Positions 1-7,110 of a stretch of DNA of 64,000 bases are shown here, piece after piece. Location: NCBI RefSeq assembly GCF_029626035.1, contig NZ_JARUBE010000003.1, positions 1 through 64,000 on the forward strand, written 5' to 3'. The translations under genes were made by a program, and so were the position numbers. This stretch comes from Micromonospora sp. WMMD980. Its GTDB lineage: Bacteria; Actinomycetota; Actinomycetes; Mycobacteriales; Micromonosporaceae. The notes under the pieces were generated by a model. The model had not been told where the DNA came from. It did not search any database and worked only from the letters and a program-made list of their open reading frames with translations. Within the stretch, counting starts at the first letter, position 1. Every line of letters starts with the position of its first letter.

Positions 1-120
1 ATCGTCTCGACGTTGGATGACGCGTATGCGGAGACGCCGCCGCAGACCCCGGCCGGGCAGAAGATCGCCACGGACATCGCCCGGCTGCGCTCCGACTTCA
101 CCTGCCCGCCGACCCGGTAG
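1..120 (+). CDS. C-terminal end of a small membrane-anchored protein (partial at window edge)
   Basis: The last 39 codons and stop of the 79-residue protein whose complete copy is at 41851-42090; the N-terminal membrane segment lies outside the window here. The stop (118-120) abuts the stop of the convergent gene at 121. If the left copy is a full tandem unit, the rest of this gene should lie just left of base 1. Confidence 0.8.
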   Translation: MVSTLDDAYAETPPQTPAGQKIATDIARLRSDFTCPPTR

Positions 121-318
121 CTACCGGCACTCGTGCTCGTGCTGCGTCACCAGCCCGCAGCCGTCCTCCTGACAGCGCCACTGGCGGCCCATCCGCCCAC
201 ACACCGCGCACGCACCCCACGCCGGGACCGTGCGCGGATTCCCGTCCGGATCACGGTGCCCGCGCGGGCACGGCTCCGGCACCTCGGCGTACCCGCCGGG
301 CGTCTTCCTGTACCTCAC
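121..318 (-). CDS. Small Cys/His-rich putative zinc-binding protein
   Basis: 65 residues from a GTG at 318, with an AGGGGG Shine-Dalgarno-like run just upstream. Cysteines are spaced as CPRGH near residue 17, CAVC near residue 37 and then two further Cys plus HEHEC at the C-terminus, which suggests two zinc sites. It is convergent with the gene at its 3' end and its start faces the holin-like gene. No family is recognised; small zinc-binding orphans of this kind are common between actinophage lysis and early genes. Confidence 0.5.
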   Translation of the reverse strand: MRYRKTPGGYAEVPEPCPRGHRDPDGNPRTVPAWGACAVCGRMGRQWRCQEDGCGLVTQHEHECR

Positions 319-340
319 CCCCCTGACCTTAGGAGCCGAG

Positions 341-703
341 ATGTTCCAGACCTACGGCAAGGCCCTGGTCGCGGTCGTCGCCGCCGCCCTCACCGTCGCC
401 TACGGGGCGCTGTCCGGCGACCAGCACATCGACCCGGACGAGGCGGTGCAGATCGCCATCGCCGCCGCGACCGCTGTCGGCGTCTACCTGGTGCCGCTGG
501 CCCCGCAGTACCGGTGGGGCAAGACCGCCATCGCCGTCGTCCTGTCGGTGCTGCAGGTGCTAACCACGGTGATCCTGGGCGGGCTGGACTCCGGGGAGTG
601 GATCGCGCTGCTGCTCGCCGCGGCGACGGTCCTCGGGGTCGGCGTGGCACCGGCCGCGTCGGACAACGGCGTCCGCTCGCGCACACCTGTGACCGCCGAC
701 TGA
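341..703 (+). CDS. Holin-like phage membrane protein
   Basis: 120 residues from ATG 341, chosen because TTAGGAG lies 7 nt upstream; a longer frame from 230 has no ribosome site and a non-membrane extension. Three or four hydrophobic segments (about residues 5-24, 34-54, 59-80, 86-106) separated by short polar turns, with a short hydrophilic tail. This size and layout match the holins of actinophages, which form pores in the cytoplasmic membrane to release endolysin. In the complete unit the same gene (42311-42673) lies about 0.8 kb behind the endolysin, which supports the role. Confidence 0.6.
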   Translation: MFQTYGKALVAVVAAALTVAYGALSGDQHIDPDEAVQIAIAAATAVGVYLVPLAPQYRWGKTAIAVVLSVLQVLTTVILGGLDSGEWIALLLAAATVLGVGVAPAASDNGVRSRTPVTAD

Positions 704-724
704 CCCTCGCGCGCTGCACAGACT

Positions 725-762
725 GCGGCCCCCGCTGGAGCGATTGCTCTGGCGGGGGCCGC
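725..762. terminator. Bidirectional hairpin terminator
   Basis: A perfect 11-bp stem GCGGCCCCCGC / GCGGGGGCCGC with a 16-nt loop, lying between the convergent holin-like gene and the minus-strand gene ending at 780. No long U tract, as is usual in high-GC actinobacteria. Confidence 0.75.
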
Positions 763-779
763 TTCGTGCTGTGCGGAGG

Positions 780-959
780 TCAGGCGGGGAGGTGCGCCGC
801 CTTGATCTCATCGATGCGCCGCTCGATCTCGTCGTACAGGCGGCCGGCCTGCCTCTCACTCGGGCCGGCCGCCGCACTGCCCAGTGCCGCGTAACGGCCG
901 GCCACGTCCATGGTTCGGCCGTACTCGCGGATCAGCTCCATCAGGGTCGGCTCGTTCAT
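780..959 (-). CDS. Small helical protein of unknown function
   Basis: 59 residues from the ATG at 959, selected because GAGAGG lies 8-9 nt upstream; a longer open frame to 1139 has no plausible start. Mostly charged helix, with ERQAGRLYDEIERRIDEIKA at the C-terminus. Family not recognised. Its ribosome site directly abuts the 19-bp direct repeats at 973-1018, so expression may be controlled there. Confidence 0.55.
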   Translation of the reverse strand: MNEPTLMELIREYGRTMDVAGRYAALGSAAAGPSERQAGRLYDEIERRIDEIKAAHLPA

Positions 960-972
960 AGCTGGGTTCCTC

Positions 973-1018
973 TCCGAGAAGTTGACCTTGCGGGGAGCGT
1001 CCGAGAAGTTGACCTTGC
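973..1018. repeat. Two 19-bp direct repeats upstream of the small gene at 780-959
   Basis: TCCGAGAAGTTGACCTTGC occurs at 973-991 and again at 1000-1018, 27 nt apart. The first copy partly covers the Shine-Dalgarno of the minus-strand gene starting at 959. A protein- or RNA-level control site is the obvious guess; nothing more can be shown. Confidence 0.6.
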
Positions 1019-1047
1019 CGCAAAGGGGTGGGCCGGAGCCCCGCCCC

Positions 1048-1266
1048 TCAGTAGTAGTCCACCCAGCTCGCGGCGGCCCGGCCCTTGCAGCCCGGGTGGG
1101 CGGCCTCCCCGTTCTCCCGGCAGATCGCGTGGACCTCACCGGCGGCGATCGGGGCCTGGCAGCCGGTGCACTGGGTGGCGGTGTCGCAGTCGGGGCAGGT
1201 GGGGCTGGTGGCGTGGGCCTCGGTGGAGCAGTACTTCTTGCTGCTGTCCCAGGTGTACTTCGTCAT
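1048..1266 (-). CDS. Zinc-ribbon-like small protein
   Basis: 72 residues from ATG 1266 with GAGGGAG upstream. Contains CPDC (about residue 24), CTGC (33) and further Cys/His positions (CRENGEAAHPGC, 49-60), a pattern compatible with one or two zinc ribbons. It is divergent from the excisionase-like gene at 1397 and both face the 26-bp palindrome at 1307-1332. Role unknown; zinc-ribbon proteins of this size are common in actinophages and AICEs. Confidence 0.6.
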   Translation of the reverse strand: MTKYTWDSSKKYCSTEAHATSPTCPDCDTATQCTGCQAPIAAGEVHAICRENGEAAHPGCKGRAAASWVDYY

Positions 1267-1306
1267 TTCCGTCTCCCTCTCGCTCCCTGTACCTATAGTC
1301 TAACCC

Positions 1307-1332
1307 ATGCAGTGGACGATCGTCCACTGCAT
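1307..1332. promoter_or_regulatory. 26-bp perfect palindrome, probable operator between divergent genes
   Basis: Perfect two-fold symmetry around the GATC centre at 1318-1321, with half site GCAGTGGACGA. A matching partial half site (GTCCACT) lies at 1371-1377, between the -35 and -10 of the rightward promoter. A probable minus-strand -10 (TAGACT, near 1296-1301 read on the other strand) borders the palindrome, so one regulator could control both genes. Confidence 0.7.
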
Positions 1333-1361
1333 CTCGCCACTTTCTCAAATATTTTCCGGAG

Positions 1362-1390
1362 TTGACGAAGGTCCACTCAGCGGATAAATT
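1362..1390 (+). promoter_or_regulatory. Consensus-type promoter of the excisionase-like gene
   Basis: TTGACG (1362-1367), a 17-nt spacer and TAAATT (1385-1390); the ATG is only 6 nt after the -10 box, so the transcript is probably leaderless or nearly so. The spacer contains the operator half site GTCCACT, which suits repression by steric block. Confidence 0.7.
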
Positions 1391-1396
1391 GGGAGC

Positions 1397-1600
1397 ATGG
1401 GAAACCCGACCATCGACCCCGACATCCCCCGCCTCTACAGCCTCGCCGAAGCAGCCACCCGCCTCGGCTACAGCTCCAAACAGGGACTCCACAAGCGCCT
1501 GGCAGCAGGTGAGATCCCCTGCGGGCGGGTGGGCACCACATTCGTCCTGCGCGCCGACCTCATCGACGCCCTCGCCGAGCAGGAACGCCCCACCGAATAG
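1397..1600 (+). CDS. Excisionase/MerR-type small DNA-binding protein
   Basis: 67 residues. LYSLAEAATRLGYSSKQGLHKRL (13-35) followed by a short beta wing (GEIPCGRVGTTFVLRADLIDALA) is the helix-turn-helix plus wing of the excisionase/BldC class (HTH_17). Such proteins act as recombination directionality factors or as regulators. Because the complete unit has no recognisable integrase, a regulator role, perhaps at the adjacent palindrome, is as likely as excision. Closed by a strong terminator 14 nt after its stop. Confidence 0.7.
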   Translation: MGNPTIDPDIPRLYSLAEAATRLGYSSKQGLHKRLAAGEIPCGRVGTTFVLRADLIDALAEQERPTE

Positions 1601-1613
1601 CCCCGCACACGAC

Positions 1614-1647
1614 GCGGCCCCTGTCTCCACCCGGAGACAGGGGCCGC
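1614..1647. terminator. Strong hairpin terminator
   Basis: A perfect 15-bp stem (1614-1628 with 1633-1647) with a 4-nt loop, followed by TCTTTCG. Lies between the convergent genes ending at 1600 (+) and 1666 (-), so it can serve both. Confidence 0.85.
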
Positions 1648-1665
1648 TCTTTCGCGTCCGAGGGG

Positions 1666-2220
1666 CTACGTCAACAATTGCGGGACGCGGTTGCGGTGCA
1701 CGCCGAGCCGACGCGCAATCTCAGCGTTCGACAACCCGCCGGCCTGCATCTCCCTGACCGCAGAGCCCCGGACCGCCCGGAGCGCCTTCTGCTGGACCGG
1801 CGCGTCGGCCAACTGCTGCCCGGCCAGCCGCGCCCGCTCCGCCGGATCCTCCACGGCCTCGATGGCATCGGCGGCGGCCTCCCACTCGGCTGGCAGGTCG
1901 CCCGCGTAGCTGGCGAGCCTGGCGCGCGACACCTCGCGCGCCCTAGCGACCATCGCAGCCCGCTCGGCCGGATTGTCGGCGACGTTGTACCTGGGCGACT
2001 CCTGGGCGATGGTGGCCACCTCGGCGCGTTCCGCCGTCGGTCTATCCGGCAACCAGTCGTAGGTGGTGCGAGCGGGGTCGACCTCCGACCACCACGGCTT
2101 CTCCCGCCGGTGCGCGCCCATGCGGCTGGCGGGGGTGCTGGTGATCCCGACGTACAGGAGCTGGCCGTCGCTGTCGCGCAAGCGGTAGAGGGCGGTGGGG
2201 ACGGCGGCGGGGTGGGTCAC
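1666..2220 (-). CDS. GIY-YIG-like domain fused to a C-terminal helix-turn-helix
   Basis: 184 residues from GTG 2220, whose GTGA overlaps the stop of the upstream gene. N-terminus ALYRLRDSDGQLLYVGIT (about 9-26) resembles the GIY-YIG core (Y, YVG, then SRMGAH with the Arg). The middle is helical. The C-terminus GLSNAEIARRLGVHRNRVPQLL (about 162-183) is a resolvase/sigma-4-type HTH. Could be a DNA-nicking enzyme targeted by the HTH or a catalytically idle regulator. Probably cotranscribed with the HTH gene at 2217-2453. Either reading is inference from motifs. Confidence 0.65.
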   Translation of the reverse strand: MTHPAAVPTALYRLRDSDGQLLYVGITSTPASRMGAHRREKPWWSEVDPARTTYDWLPDRPTAERAEVATIAQESPRYNVADNPAERAAMVARAREVSRARLASYAGDLPAEWEAAADAIEAVEDPAERARLAGQQLADAPVQQKALRAVRGSAVREMQAGGLSNAEIARRLGVHRNRVPQLLT

Positions 2221-2453
2221 TTCTCGTCTCCGGCCTGGCCGTCGGGGTCGAGGTGTCGGTAGACGGTCGAGCGGGCACGGCCGGTCCGCTCGGCCAGGTA
2301 GGCCGGCTTCACGCCGAGCTTGTGGGCTGCCCTGACCTTCTCCCACAGCTTCTCGTCGACCTCGTCCGCGTGCTTCGTCGCCCGCTCGACGTCGGCCATC
2401 GCGCGCCGTTGCGCCTCGGTCTCGGGAGTCCACTTGGGTCGCGCCACGCGCAT
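2217..2453 (-). CDS. Small helix-turn-helix protein
   Basis: 78 residues from ATG 2453. Helical N-terminal half, then KLGVKPAYLAERTGRARSTVYRHL (46-69), a resolvase/TetR-like HTH. Its stop overlaps the start of the GIY-YIG-HTH gene by 4 nt, so they form a two-gene operon. Divergent from the gene at 2559, with inverted repeats between them that are natural targets for one of these HTH proteins. Confidence 0.65.
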   Translation of the reverse strand: MRVARPKWTPETEAQRRAMADVERATKHADEVDEKLWEKVRAAHKLGVKPAYLAERTGRARSTVYRHLDPDGQAGDEK

Positions 2454-2469
2454 GATCTTAGCCCTTCGC

Positions 2470-2538
2470 TGTCCGATGGTCGTACACCCTTGCCCGTCTG
2501 CCCGGGGCGCTGTTAGTGTTGCATCATCGGACACTAAC
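2470..2538. promoter_or_regulatory. Two nested inverted repeats in a divergent promoter region
   Basis: GTTAGTGT (2512-2519) pairs with ACACTAAC (2531-2538), and TGTCCGATG (2470-2478) pairs with CATCGGACA (2525-2533). They sit between the divergent HTH operon (2453, -) and the transfer operon (2559, +), as expected for operators controlling the transfer genes. Confidence 0.6.
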
Positions 2539-2558
2539 CCACAAGCAGAGGGAGCCAG

Positions 2559-2726
2559 ATGGGCCTGTTCAGCAGGAAGCCGAGCGTCCCGAACACGATC
2601 AGCGGCAAGCAGATGGCCGACCTGTCCCGCCGGGCACAGAAGGCCAACCCGCAGATGTTCACCGCCAAGGCCATCAAGCAGCGCAAGGCGTCGCAGGCGC
2701 AGCAGAGCAAGGCCAGCCAGAGCTGA
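2559..2726 (+). CDS. Small basic protein at head of transfer operon
   Basis: 55 residues (starts MGLFSRKPSV, ends QQSKASQS), ATG preceded by AGAGGGAG. Small proteins beginning MGLFSRK occur immediately upstream of spd/tra genes in Streptomyces plasmids and AICEs; function unknown. Followed by a hairpin and then the spd-like genes. Confidence 0.65.
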   Translation: MGLFSRKPSVPNTISGKQMADLSRRAQKANPQMFTAKAIKQRKASQAQQSKASQS

Positions 2727-2736
2727 CCAAGTAGGC

Positions 2737-2774
2737 GGCCCCCGGCCGGGCGACTCCACCGCCGGCCGGGGGCC
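2737..2774 (+). terminator. Hairpin, terminator or attenuator inside the transfer operon
   Basis: 13-bp perfect stem GGCCCCCGGCCGG / CCGGCCGGGGGCC with a 12-nt loop, between the small basic protein gene and the Spd-like genes. It could make the first gene more abundant than the rest. Confidence 0.65.
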
Positions 2775-2802
2775 TTGACCGGACCCCCTGGAGGCCCGAC
2801 CC

Positions 2803-2967
2803 ATGTCCATGATGATCGACCGGCTCGTGAAGCGCACCGTCCTGGTGTGCGCCGTGCTGGCCACCCTCGCGTTCGGCGTCAACCACCACGACCACCCGTG
2901 CACCGGCCAGCAGGTCGGCGCGGGCGGCATGTGCGTCTCCACCGCCTGGACCGGAGGTGCCGCGTGA
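2803..2967 (+). CDS. Small single-pass membrane protein (Spd-like)
   Basis: 54 residues from ATG 2803 (TGGAGG upstream). One membrane segment, TVLVCAVLATLAFGV (12-26), then a short exposed tail with two Cys. Stop overlaps the next GTG by 4 nt. Small membrane peptides in this position of AICEs are spread (spd) proteins that help plasmid movement between mycelial compartments; assignment is by context. Confidence 0.6.
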   Translation: MSMMIDRLVKRTVLVCAVLATLAFGVNHHDHPCTGQQVGAGGMCVSTAWTGGAA

Positions 2968-3149
2968 CGCCCGCCCAGTACGTCCTGATGATCGTCGTCG
3001 GTGGGACCGGCACGCCGCTGCTGGTGGCCGAGATCGCCCGCCGGCTGGTGGAGGGCCACGCCAACACCACCGCCCGCGCGATCCGCGAGCAGCAGCCCGC
3101 CGCACCGGCCCGGGCCGCCGCCGTCCGTGAGAAGGAGTTGACGCGGTGA
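2964..3149 (+). CDS. Small membrane protein (Spd-like)
   Basis: 61 residues from GTG 2964. Hydrophobic N-terminus YVLMIVVGGTGTPLLVAEI (6-24), then a charged helix. Translationally coupled at both ends (GTGA overlaps) to its neighbours, forming spd-spd-DUF2637-traB. Confidence 0.6.
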   Translation: MTPAQYVLMIVVGGTGTPLLVAEIARRLVEGHANTTARAIREQQPAAPARAAAVREKELTR

Positions 3150-4549
3150 GCCTTTTTCGCCGGTTGATCCCCGACCCGGAGCTGGAGCGCGCCCGCGCCG
3201 AGGCGTCCCGGGAGCAGGCCCGCGCCGACCTGGAGCGCGCCCGCGTCGAGGCGCAGATCCAGCGGGAGCGCCAGGCCGCCGACGCCGAGTTCGCCCGCCA
3301 GCAGACCCTCGCCGACGAGGAGGAGAAGCGGCGCCGCGACGGCGTACGCCGCGCCGAGCGGGAGGAGCGGTCCAAGCGGCGGCGGAAGGCCCGCGCCGAG
3401 TTCGCCGCGAAGCTGCGCCCGGTGCTGCCGCTGCTGCTCATCAACGGCGGCGCCGCGTACGCCCAGGGCGCGTACGCCTACGAGGAGATCGCCCCCGCCC
3501 ACTGGAACACCCCGTCGAAGGTCGCGTTCGCGGTCGCGTTCTCCGCCGCGTTGGAGTCGATCGCTGTGTACGTGCAGTGGCACGCCCACGACGCGCTCCT
3601 GCTCAACGCGCACGCCACGGCGGCCGGGCTGCGGCGGGCCGCGTGGGGCATCGCCGGGGTGGTGGCGGCCATCAACTACGCGCACTTCGCCGGTGAGGGC
3701 ATGGCGCCGACGTCGGCGGCGGTGGCGTTCGCGCTGCTGTCGCTGCTGTCGCCGTGGCTGTGGGGTTTGCACACCCGCCGCGCTCAGCACGTGCAGCTGC
3801 TCGCCGAGGACGCCAACCTCATCGACGAGGGCGGCGTGGAGTTCTCCCCGCAGCGGCGGCGCGCGTTTCCGTTCCGGGCGTGGCAGGCCCGCCGCTGGTC
3901 CATCGACCACGGGGAGCGGGACCCGCGCCGCGCCTGGGACGGCTACAACCGCGACCGGCGGCGCCAGCTCGCCCAGCGCCCGCCGGCCGGCCGGCTCCGC
4001 GCGGCGGTCACCGTGCTGCGCGGCAAGTCCGTCCCGGCCGGCCCGGTCATCGACGGGGAGGTCAGCGACAAGGAGCAGGAGCTGATCGACCTGGTGCTGG
4101 CGCAGGCCCGCGCCGCCGGCCCTCGACTGAGGGCGCGGACCGCCACGGCACGCAGCTTCCACTGGCCCGCGCCGCCCGCCATCCCGCCGACCACAACCCG
4201 CCACGACGACGGCCTGGACGCGCTCGTGGTGGCGACCTCGGAACCCGCCACCCCGCCCGCCATCGACCCGCCACCGGCCCGCCAGCCGGAGCCGACCGAA
4301 CCCGCCACCGTGGCGACCCGGCAACCCGCCATCGTGGCGGCTGCCGCACCCGCCACGCGGATCACCCGCCGGGTCGCCATCGACCCGCCAGTGCGACCCG
4401 CCAAGTCCAACGCCGACCGGGTCGCCGAACTGGTCGCCAAGAAGCCCGCCATGACGCAGGAGCAGGTCGCCAAGAAGCTCGGCCTCGGCATCCGCACCGT
4501 CCAGCGGTACTGGCCCAAGAACACCACCACTGATCGCAAGGAGGACTGA
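3146..4549 (+). CDS. DUF2637-family membrane protein with coiled coil and C-terminal HTH (SpdB-like)
   Basis: 467 residues. A highly charged Arg/Glu coiled coil (about 10-85), four hydrophobic segments (about 92-110, 125-146, 169-186, 190-212) matching the DUF2637 core, a Pro/Ala/Thr-rich linker (320-400) and a C-terminal HTH (MTQEQVAKKLGLGIRTVQRYW, about 434-454). DUF2637 proteins sit directly before the FtsK/TraB gene of AICEs and are thought to act in intramycelial spread. The HTH tail could tie the membrane complex to element DNA. Six nt from the translocase start. Confidence 0.8.
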   Translation: MSLFRRLIPDPELERARAEASREQARADLERARVEAQIQRERQAADAEFARQQTLADEEEKRRRDGVRRAEREERSKRRRKARAEFAAKLRPVLPLLLINGGAAYAQGAYAYEEIAPAHWNTPSKVAFAVAFSAALESIAVYVQWHAHDALLLNAHATAAGLRRAAWGIAGVVAAINYAHFAGEGMAPTSAAVAFALLSLLSPWLWGLHTRRAQHVQLLAEDANLIDEGGVEFSPQRRRAFPFRAWQARRWSIDHGERDPRRAWDGYNRDRRRQLAQRPPAGRLRAAVTVLRGKSVPAGPVIDGEVSDKEQELIDLVLAQARAAGPRLRARTATARSFHWPAPPAIPPTTTRHDDGLDALVVATSEPATPPAIDPPPARQPEPTEPATVATRQPAIVAAAAPATRITRRVAIDPPVRPAKSNADRVAELVAKKPAMTQEQVAKKLGLGIRTVQRYWPKNTTTDRKED

Positions 4550-4555
4550 CCCCCG

Positions 4556-6709
4556 ATGCCCGAGCAGATCGACCTGGACGAGCTGGAGCCGGTCGTCCCC
4601 GCGCCCCGCCCCGGCGAGCCCGACTACTACGAGCCCCGCGGCGAGCAGGTCGCCATCACGCCCGGCACCGACACCGGCAAGCCCGTCGACCTGCCCCGCA
4701 CCTCCACGACGTTCGCCGACGTCAGCTCGCGGTACAGCGGGCCCCGCAAGCCCATCGTGCCGGCCACCCTGCGCTCCAAGGCGGGCCGGCACGCCATGGT
4801 GCAGTGGGCACTCGCCTTCGCCGGCTACACCCTCGCCTACCACGTCACCCGATCCCCGAAGTACCTGGCGAAGACCGCCGTCTTCGCACCCTGGGGGGCG
4901 CTGCGGCTGTCCGGCAAGGCCATCCACTGGACGTTCGACCTGGAAGGCTTCGGCATCCGGCAGGACGCCGCCAGCCGCAACAACGTACAGGACTACCTGG
5001 CCCTGTCCCGGCAGCGTGACCGGCGCGTGGGCGCCCGCGCCTGGCTGGCCGTGCCTGGGGTGCTGCTGCTGGTCGTGCTGGCGCTGCTGCTGGTGTTCGT
5101 CGCGCCGTGGTGGGCGCAGGCCCTCGCCGCGGCCGTCCTGGTGCCGCTGTTCGCGTACGCCGGGCAGCCAATCGACGCGCCGATCGTGGACCGGGTGTTC
5201 ACCGCTGACAGGTTCGTCCGCCTCACCGCCACCCTGACCCGGCAGGCGATCCTGGCCTGCAACGTCAAGGGCATCAAAGAACCGAAGGACATCAAGTTCC
5301 TGTTCGACATCTCTCTCGCCGGCCCCGGCCACGAAGCTCTGGTGCTGCTGCCCGCCGGTGTGCTGGCCACCGACGTCATCGACGAGCGCGACCGCCTCGC
5401 CTCCGGGTTCCGGCTGCCGAAGACGCAGGTGTGGCCGGCCACCGTCCCTGGCGAGCACCCCGGCGTACTGTCCATCTGGATCGCCCAGAAGCCTGTGAGC
5501 AGCATGAAGGCCCCGGCCTGGCCGCTGCTGGAGAGCGGCACGTTCGACTACTTCACTGACAAGTTCGTCTACGGCCACGACGAGCGGATGCGGCCCGTCT
5601 ACTACTCCCTGGCCGAGAAGAACTCCCTGTTCGGGGGCATCCCCGGTTCCGGGAAGACCCTTGCGGCGCGGCTGGTCATGCTCGCCGCCATCCTCGACCC
5701 GCTGGTCGTGCCGCTGGCGTTCGACCTGAAGGGCTCCGGTGACCTCGACTGCTTCGAGCCGCTGTGCCCGGACGGGCTGCACGGCTCCGGCGCCGACGAG
5801 GGCACCAAGGCCGCGGCGATGGCCGCCCTGGAGTGGCTGCTGACCGAGTGCGACGAGCGGGCGCCGCTGGTCCGCAAGTACGCAGCTCAGGGCATGAACA
5901 CCGCCAACAAGGTCAACCGGCGGATGGCCGAGCACGACGCCCGGCTGCGCCCGCTGGTGGCGTTCTTCGACGAGATCCAGGAACTGATCACCGACCCGAC
6001 CCACGGCAAGCGGGCGAAGTTCCTGCTCACGTCCATCGTCAAGCGTGACCGGGCGCTCGGCATCCACCTGATCCTCGCCTCGCAGCGCATCGACAAGGAG
6101 TCGATCCCGAAGGGCATCAGCAGCAACATGGCCCTGCGGACCTGCCTGGCGGTCACCTCGCACACCGAGGTGAACCTGGTCCTCGGCACCGGTGCGTACT
6201 CCGCCGGCGCCCGGCCCACCGAGTTCGAGACGGGCGACTCGACCGGCCCGAAGGACTCCGGGTGGGGCTACCACGCCGGTGACGGGCCGATCCGGCCGCG
6301 CCGGTCCAGCTTCGTCGACAACCCGGCGGCCGAGCGGGTCGTGCAACGGGCCCTGGAGATGCGCCAGGGTGACAAGCCGGTCGAGGTGCCGCGTATCGCG
6401 CTGCGGAACCTGCTCGCTGACGTCCGGCAGGTGTGGTTCGAGGGCGAGGAGGCGATCTGGTCGGAGCTGATCGTGCCGCGGTTGAAGCATCTCGACCGGG
6501 ACGCGTACGGCGATCTGACCGTCGAGGTGTTCGGCGCGTGGATGGCTCGGGCCGGGGTGAAGACGGAGAGCATCAACCGGCGGATCGACTCCAGCTCGAC
6601 CAAGCGGGCCACCCGGGCCGGCGTGAAACTGGCCGCCCTGGAGGCCCGGATCGCCGAGAAAACCGCCGAGACGATCGCCTCAACCGACCTCGCTGAGGTC
6701 GAGGACTGA
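4556..6709 (+). CDS. FtsK/SpoIIIE-type DNA translocase, TraB-like conjugative transfer protein
   Basis: 717 residues, in the range of Streptomyces TraB/TraSA. Two membrane segments near 163-203 (GVLLLVVLALLLVFVAPWW and the next helix), Walker A GGIPGSGKT at about 360-368, Walker B LVAFFDEIQE near 467 and LILASQRID near 505. Such proteins form a hexameric pump that moves double-stranded DNA between mycelia, recognising clt repeats through a C-terminal winged helix; the last 120 residues are predicted to play that part. A phage head is filled by terminase, so this pump is an independent transfer route. Confidence 0.88.
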   Translation: MPEQIDLDELEPVVPAPRPGEPDYYEPRGEQVAITPGTDTGKPVDLPRTSTTFADVSSRYSGPRKPIVPATLRSKAGRHAMVQWALAFAGYTLAYHVTRSPKYLAKTAVFAPWGALRLSGKAIHWTFDLEGFGIRQDAASRNNVQDYLALSRQRDRRVGARAWLAVPGVLLLVVLALLLVFVAPWWAQALAAAVLVPLFAYAGQPIDAPIVDRVFTADRFVRLTATLTRQAILACNVKGIKEPKDIKFLFDISLAGPGHEALVLLPAGVLATDVIDERDRLASGFRLPKTQVWPATVPGEHPGVLSIWIAQKPVSSMKAPAWPLLESGTFDYFTDKFVYGHDERMRPVYYSLAEKNSLFGGIPGSGKTLAARLVMLAAILDPLVVPLAFDLKGSGDLDCFEPLCPDGLHGSGADEGTKAAAMAALEWLLTECDERAPLVRKYAAQGMNTANKVNRRMAEHDARLRPLVAFFDEIQELITDPTHGKRAKFLLTSIVKRDRALGIHLILASQRIDKESIPKGISSNMALRTCLAVTSHTEVNLVLGTGAYSAGARPTEFETGDSTGPKDSGWGYHAGDGPIRPRRSSFVDNPAAERVVQRALEMRQGDKPVEVPRIALRNLLADVRQVWFEGEEAIWSELIVPRLKHLDRDAYGDLTVEVFGAWMARAGVKTESINRRIDSSSTKRATRAGVKLAALEARIAEKTAETIASTDLAEVED

Positions 6710-6779
6710 TAGCCCCTGCTAGGGCTAGCGCTAGCCCCTCCTCTAGGCCCTCTGAGCTGGGAACTAGGCGCTAGCCCCG
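6710..6779. other. Candidate clt/TRS-like transfer locus: clustered TAGCCCC octamers
   Basis: Directly behind the traB-like stop: TAGCCCCT at 6710-6717 and 6732-6739, TAGGCCCT at 6744-6751, TAGCCCCG at 6772-6779, one inverted copy at 6721-6728, and a perfect 16-bp palindrome GGGCTAGCGCTAGCCC at 6722-6737. TraB proteins of Streptomyces plasmids bind short direct repeats (TRS) in the clt locus close to traB; position and repeat length fit, the sequence itself is new to me. Confidence 0.45.
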
Positions 6780-6818
6780 CAGGCGGTCCGATCCCCGGAA
6801 ACGCCCCCTGGAGGCGCT

Positions 6819-7058
6819 GTGAGAGGCACGCTGACCACTACCGCTATCGGTGTCGCCCTGGTCCTGTTCGTGGTCGCCAGGATCGCGCTGTTCCCGCTGA
6901 AGGACTGCTGGTGCTGCAGCGGGCAAGGTGTGCACCGCTCCGACCTGAACCGGAAGCATCAGCGCCGCTGCTGGTGGTGCAAGGGCACCGGCAAGCGGTG
7001 GCGGATCGGGCGCCGGATCTGGAACCGGATGCGGCAGAAGCACCACGACGCCCGCTGA
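6819..7058 (+). CDS. Small membrane protein with DnaJ-type zinc knuckles
   Basis: 79 residues from GTG 6819 (TGGAGG upstream). One membrane segment (TTTAIGVALVLFVVARIALF, 6-25), then CWCCSGQG (30-37) and CWWCKGTG (51-58), two CxxCxGxG knuckles that probably bind one zinc, and an Arg-rich tail. Cytoplasmic zinc head on a membrane anchor; probably an accessory to the transfer complex by position. Confidence 0.6.
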   Translation: MRGTLTTTAIGVALVLFVVARIALFPLKDCWCCSGQGVHRSDLNRKHQRRCWWCKGTGKRWRIGRRIWNRMRQKHHDAR

Positions 7059-7070
7059 CCCGGACGCAGC

Positions 7071-7103
7071 GACGCCCCCGACCACGCGATGGTCGGGGGC
7101 GTC
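7071..7103. terminator. Bidirectional hairpin terminator after the transfer operon
   Basis: Perfect 14-bp stem GACGCCCCCGACCA / TGGTCGGGGGCGTC with a 5-nt loop, between convergent genes ending at 7058 (+) and 7111 (-). Confidence 0.8.
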
Positions 7104-7110
7104 CTCGTGT

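Noticed and set aside
1397..1600. Reading the 67-residue HTH protein as proof of a site-specific excision system
   Set aside because: Excisionase-fold proteins are also plain regulators, and no recombinase partner exists in the unit.
2879..6490. 1203-codon open frame on the minus strand (and its copy at 44849-48460)
   Set aside because: Antisense to the DUF2637 and TraB-like genes; composition is Arg/Gly/Pro-rich GC-frame shadow and there is no ribosome site or recognisable domain.
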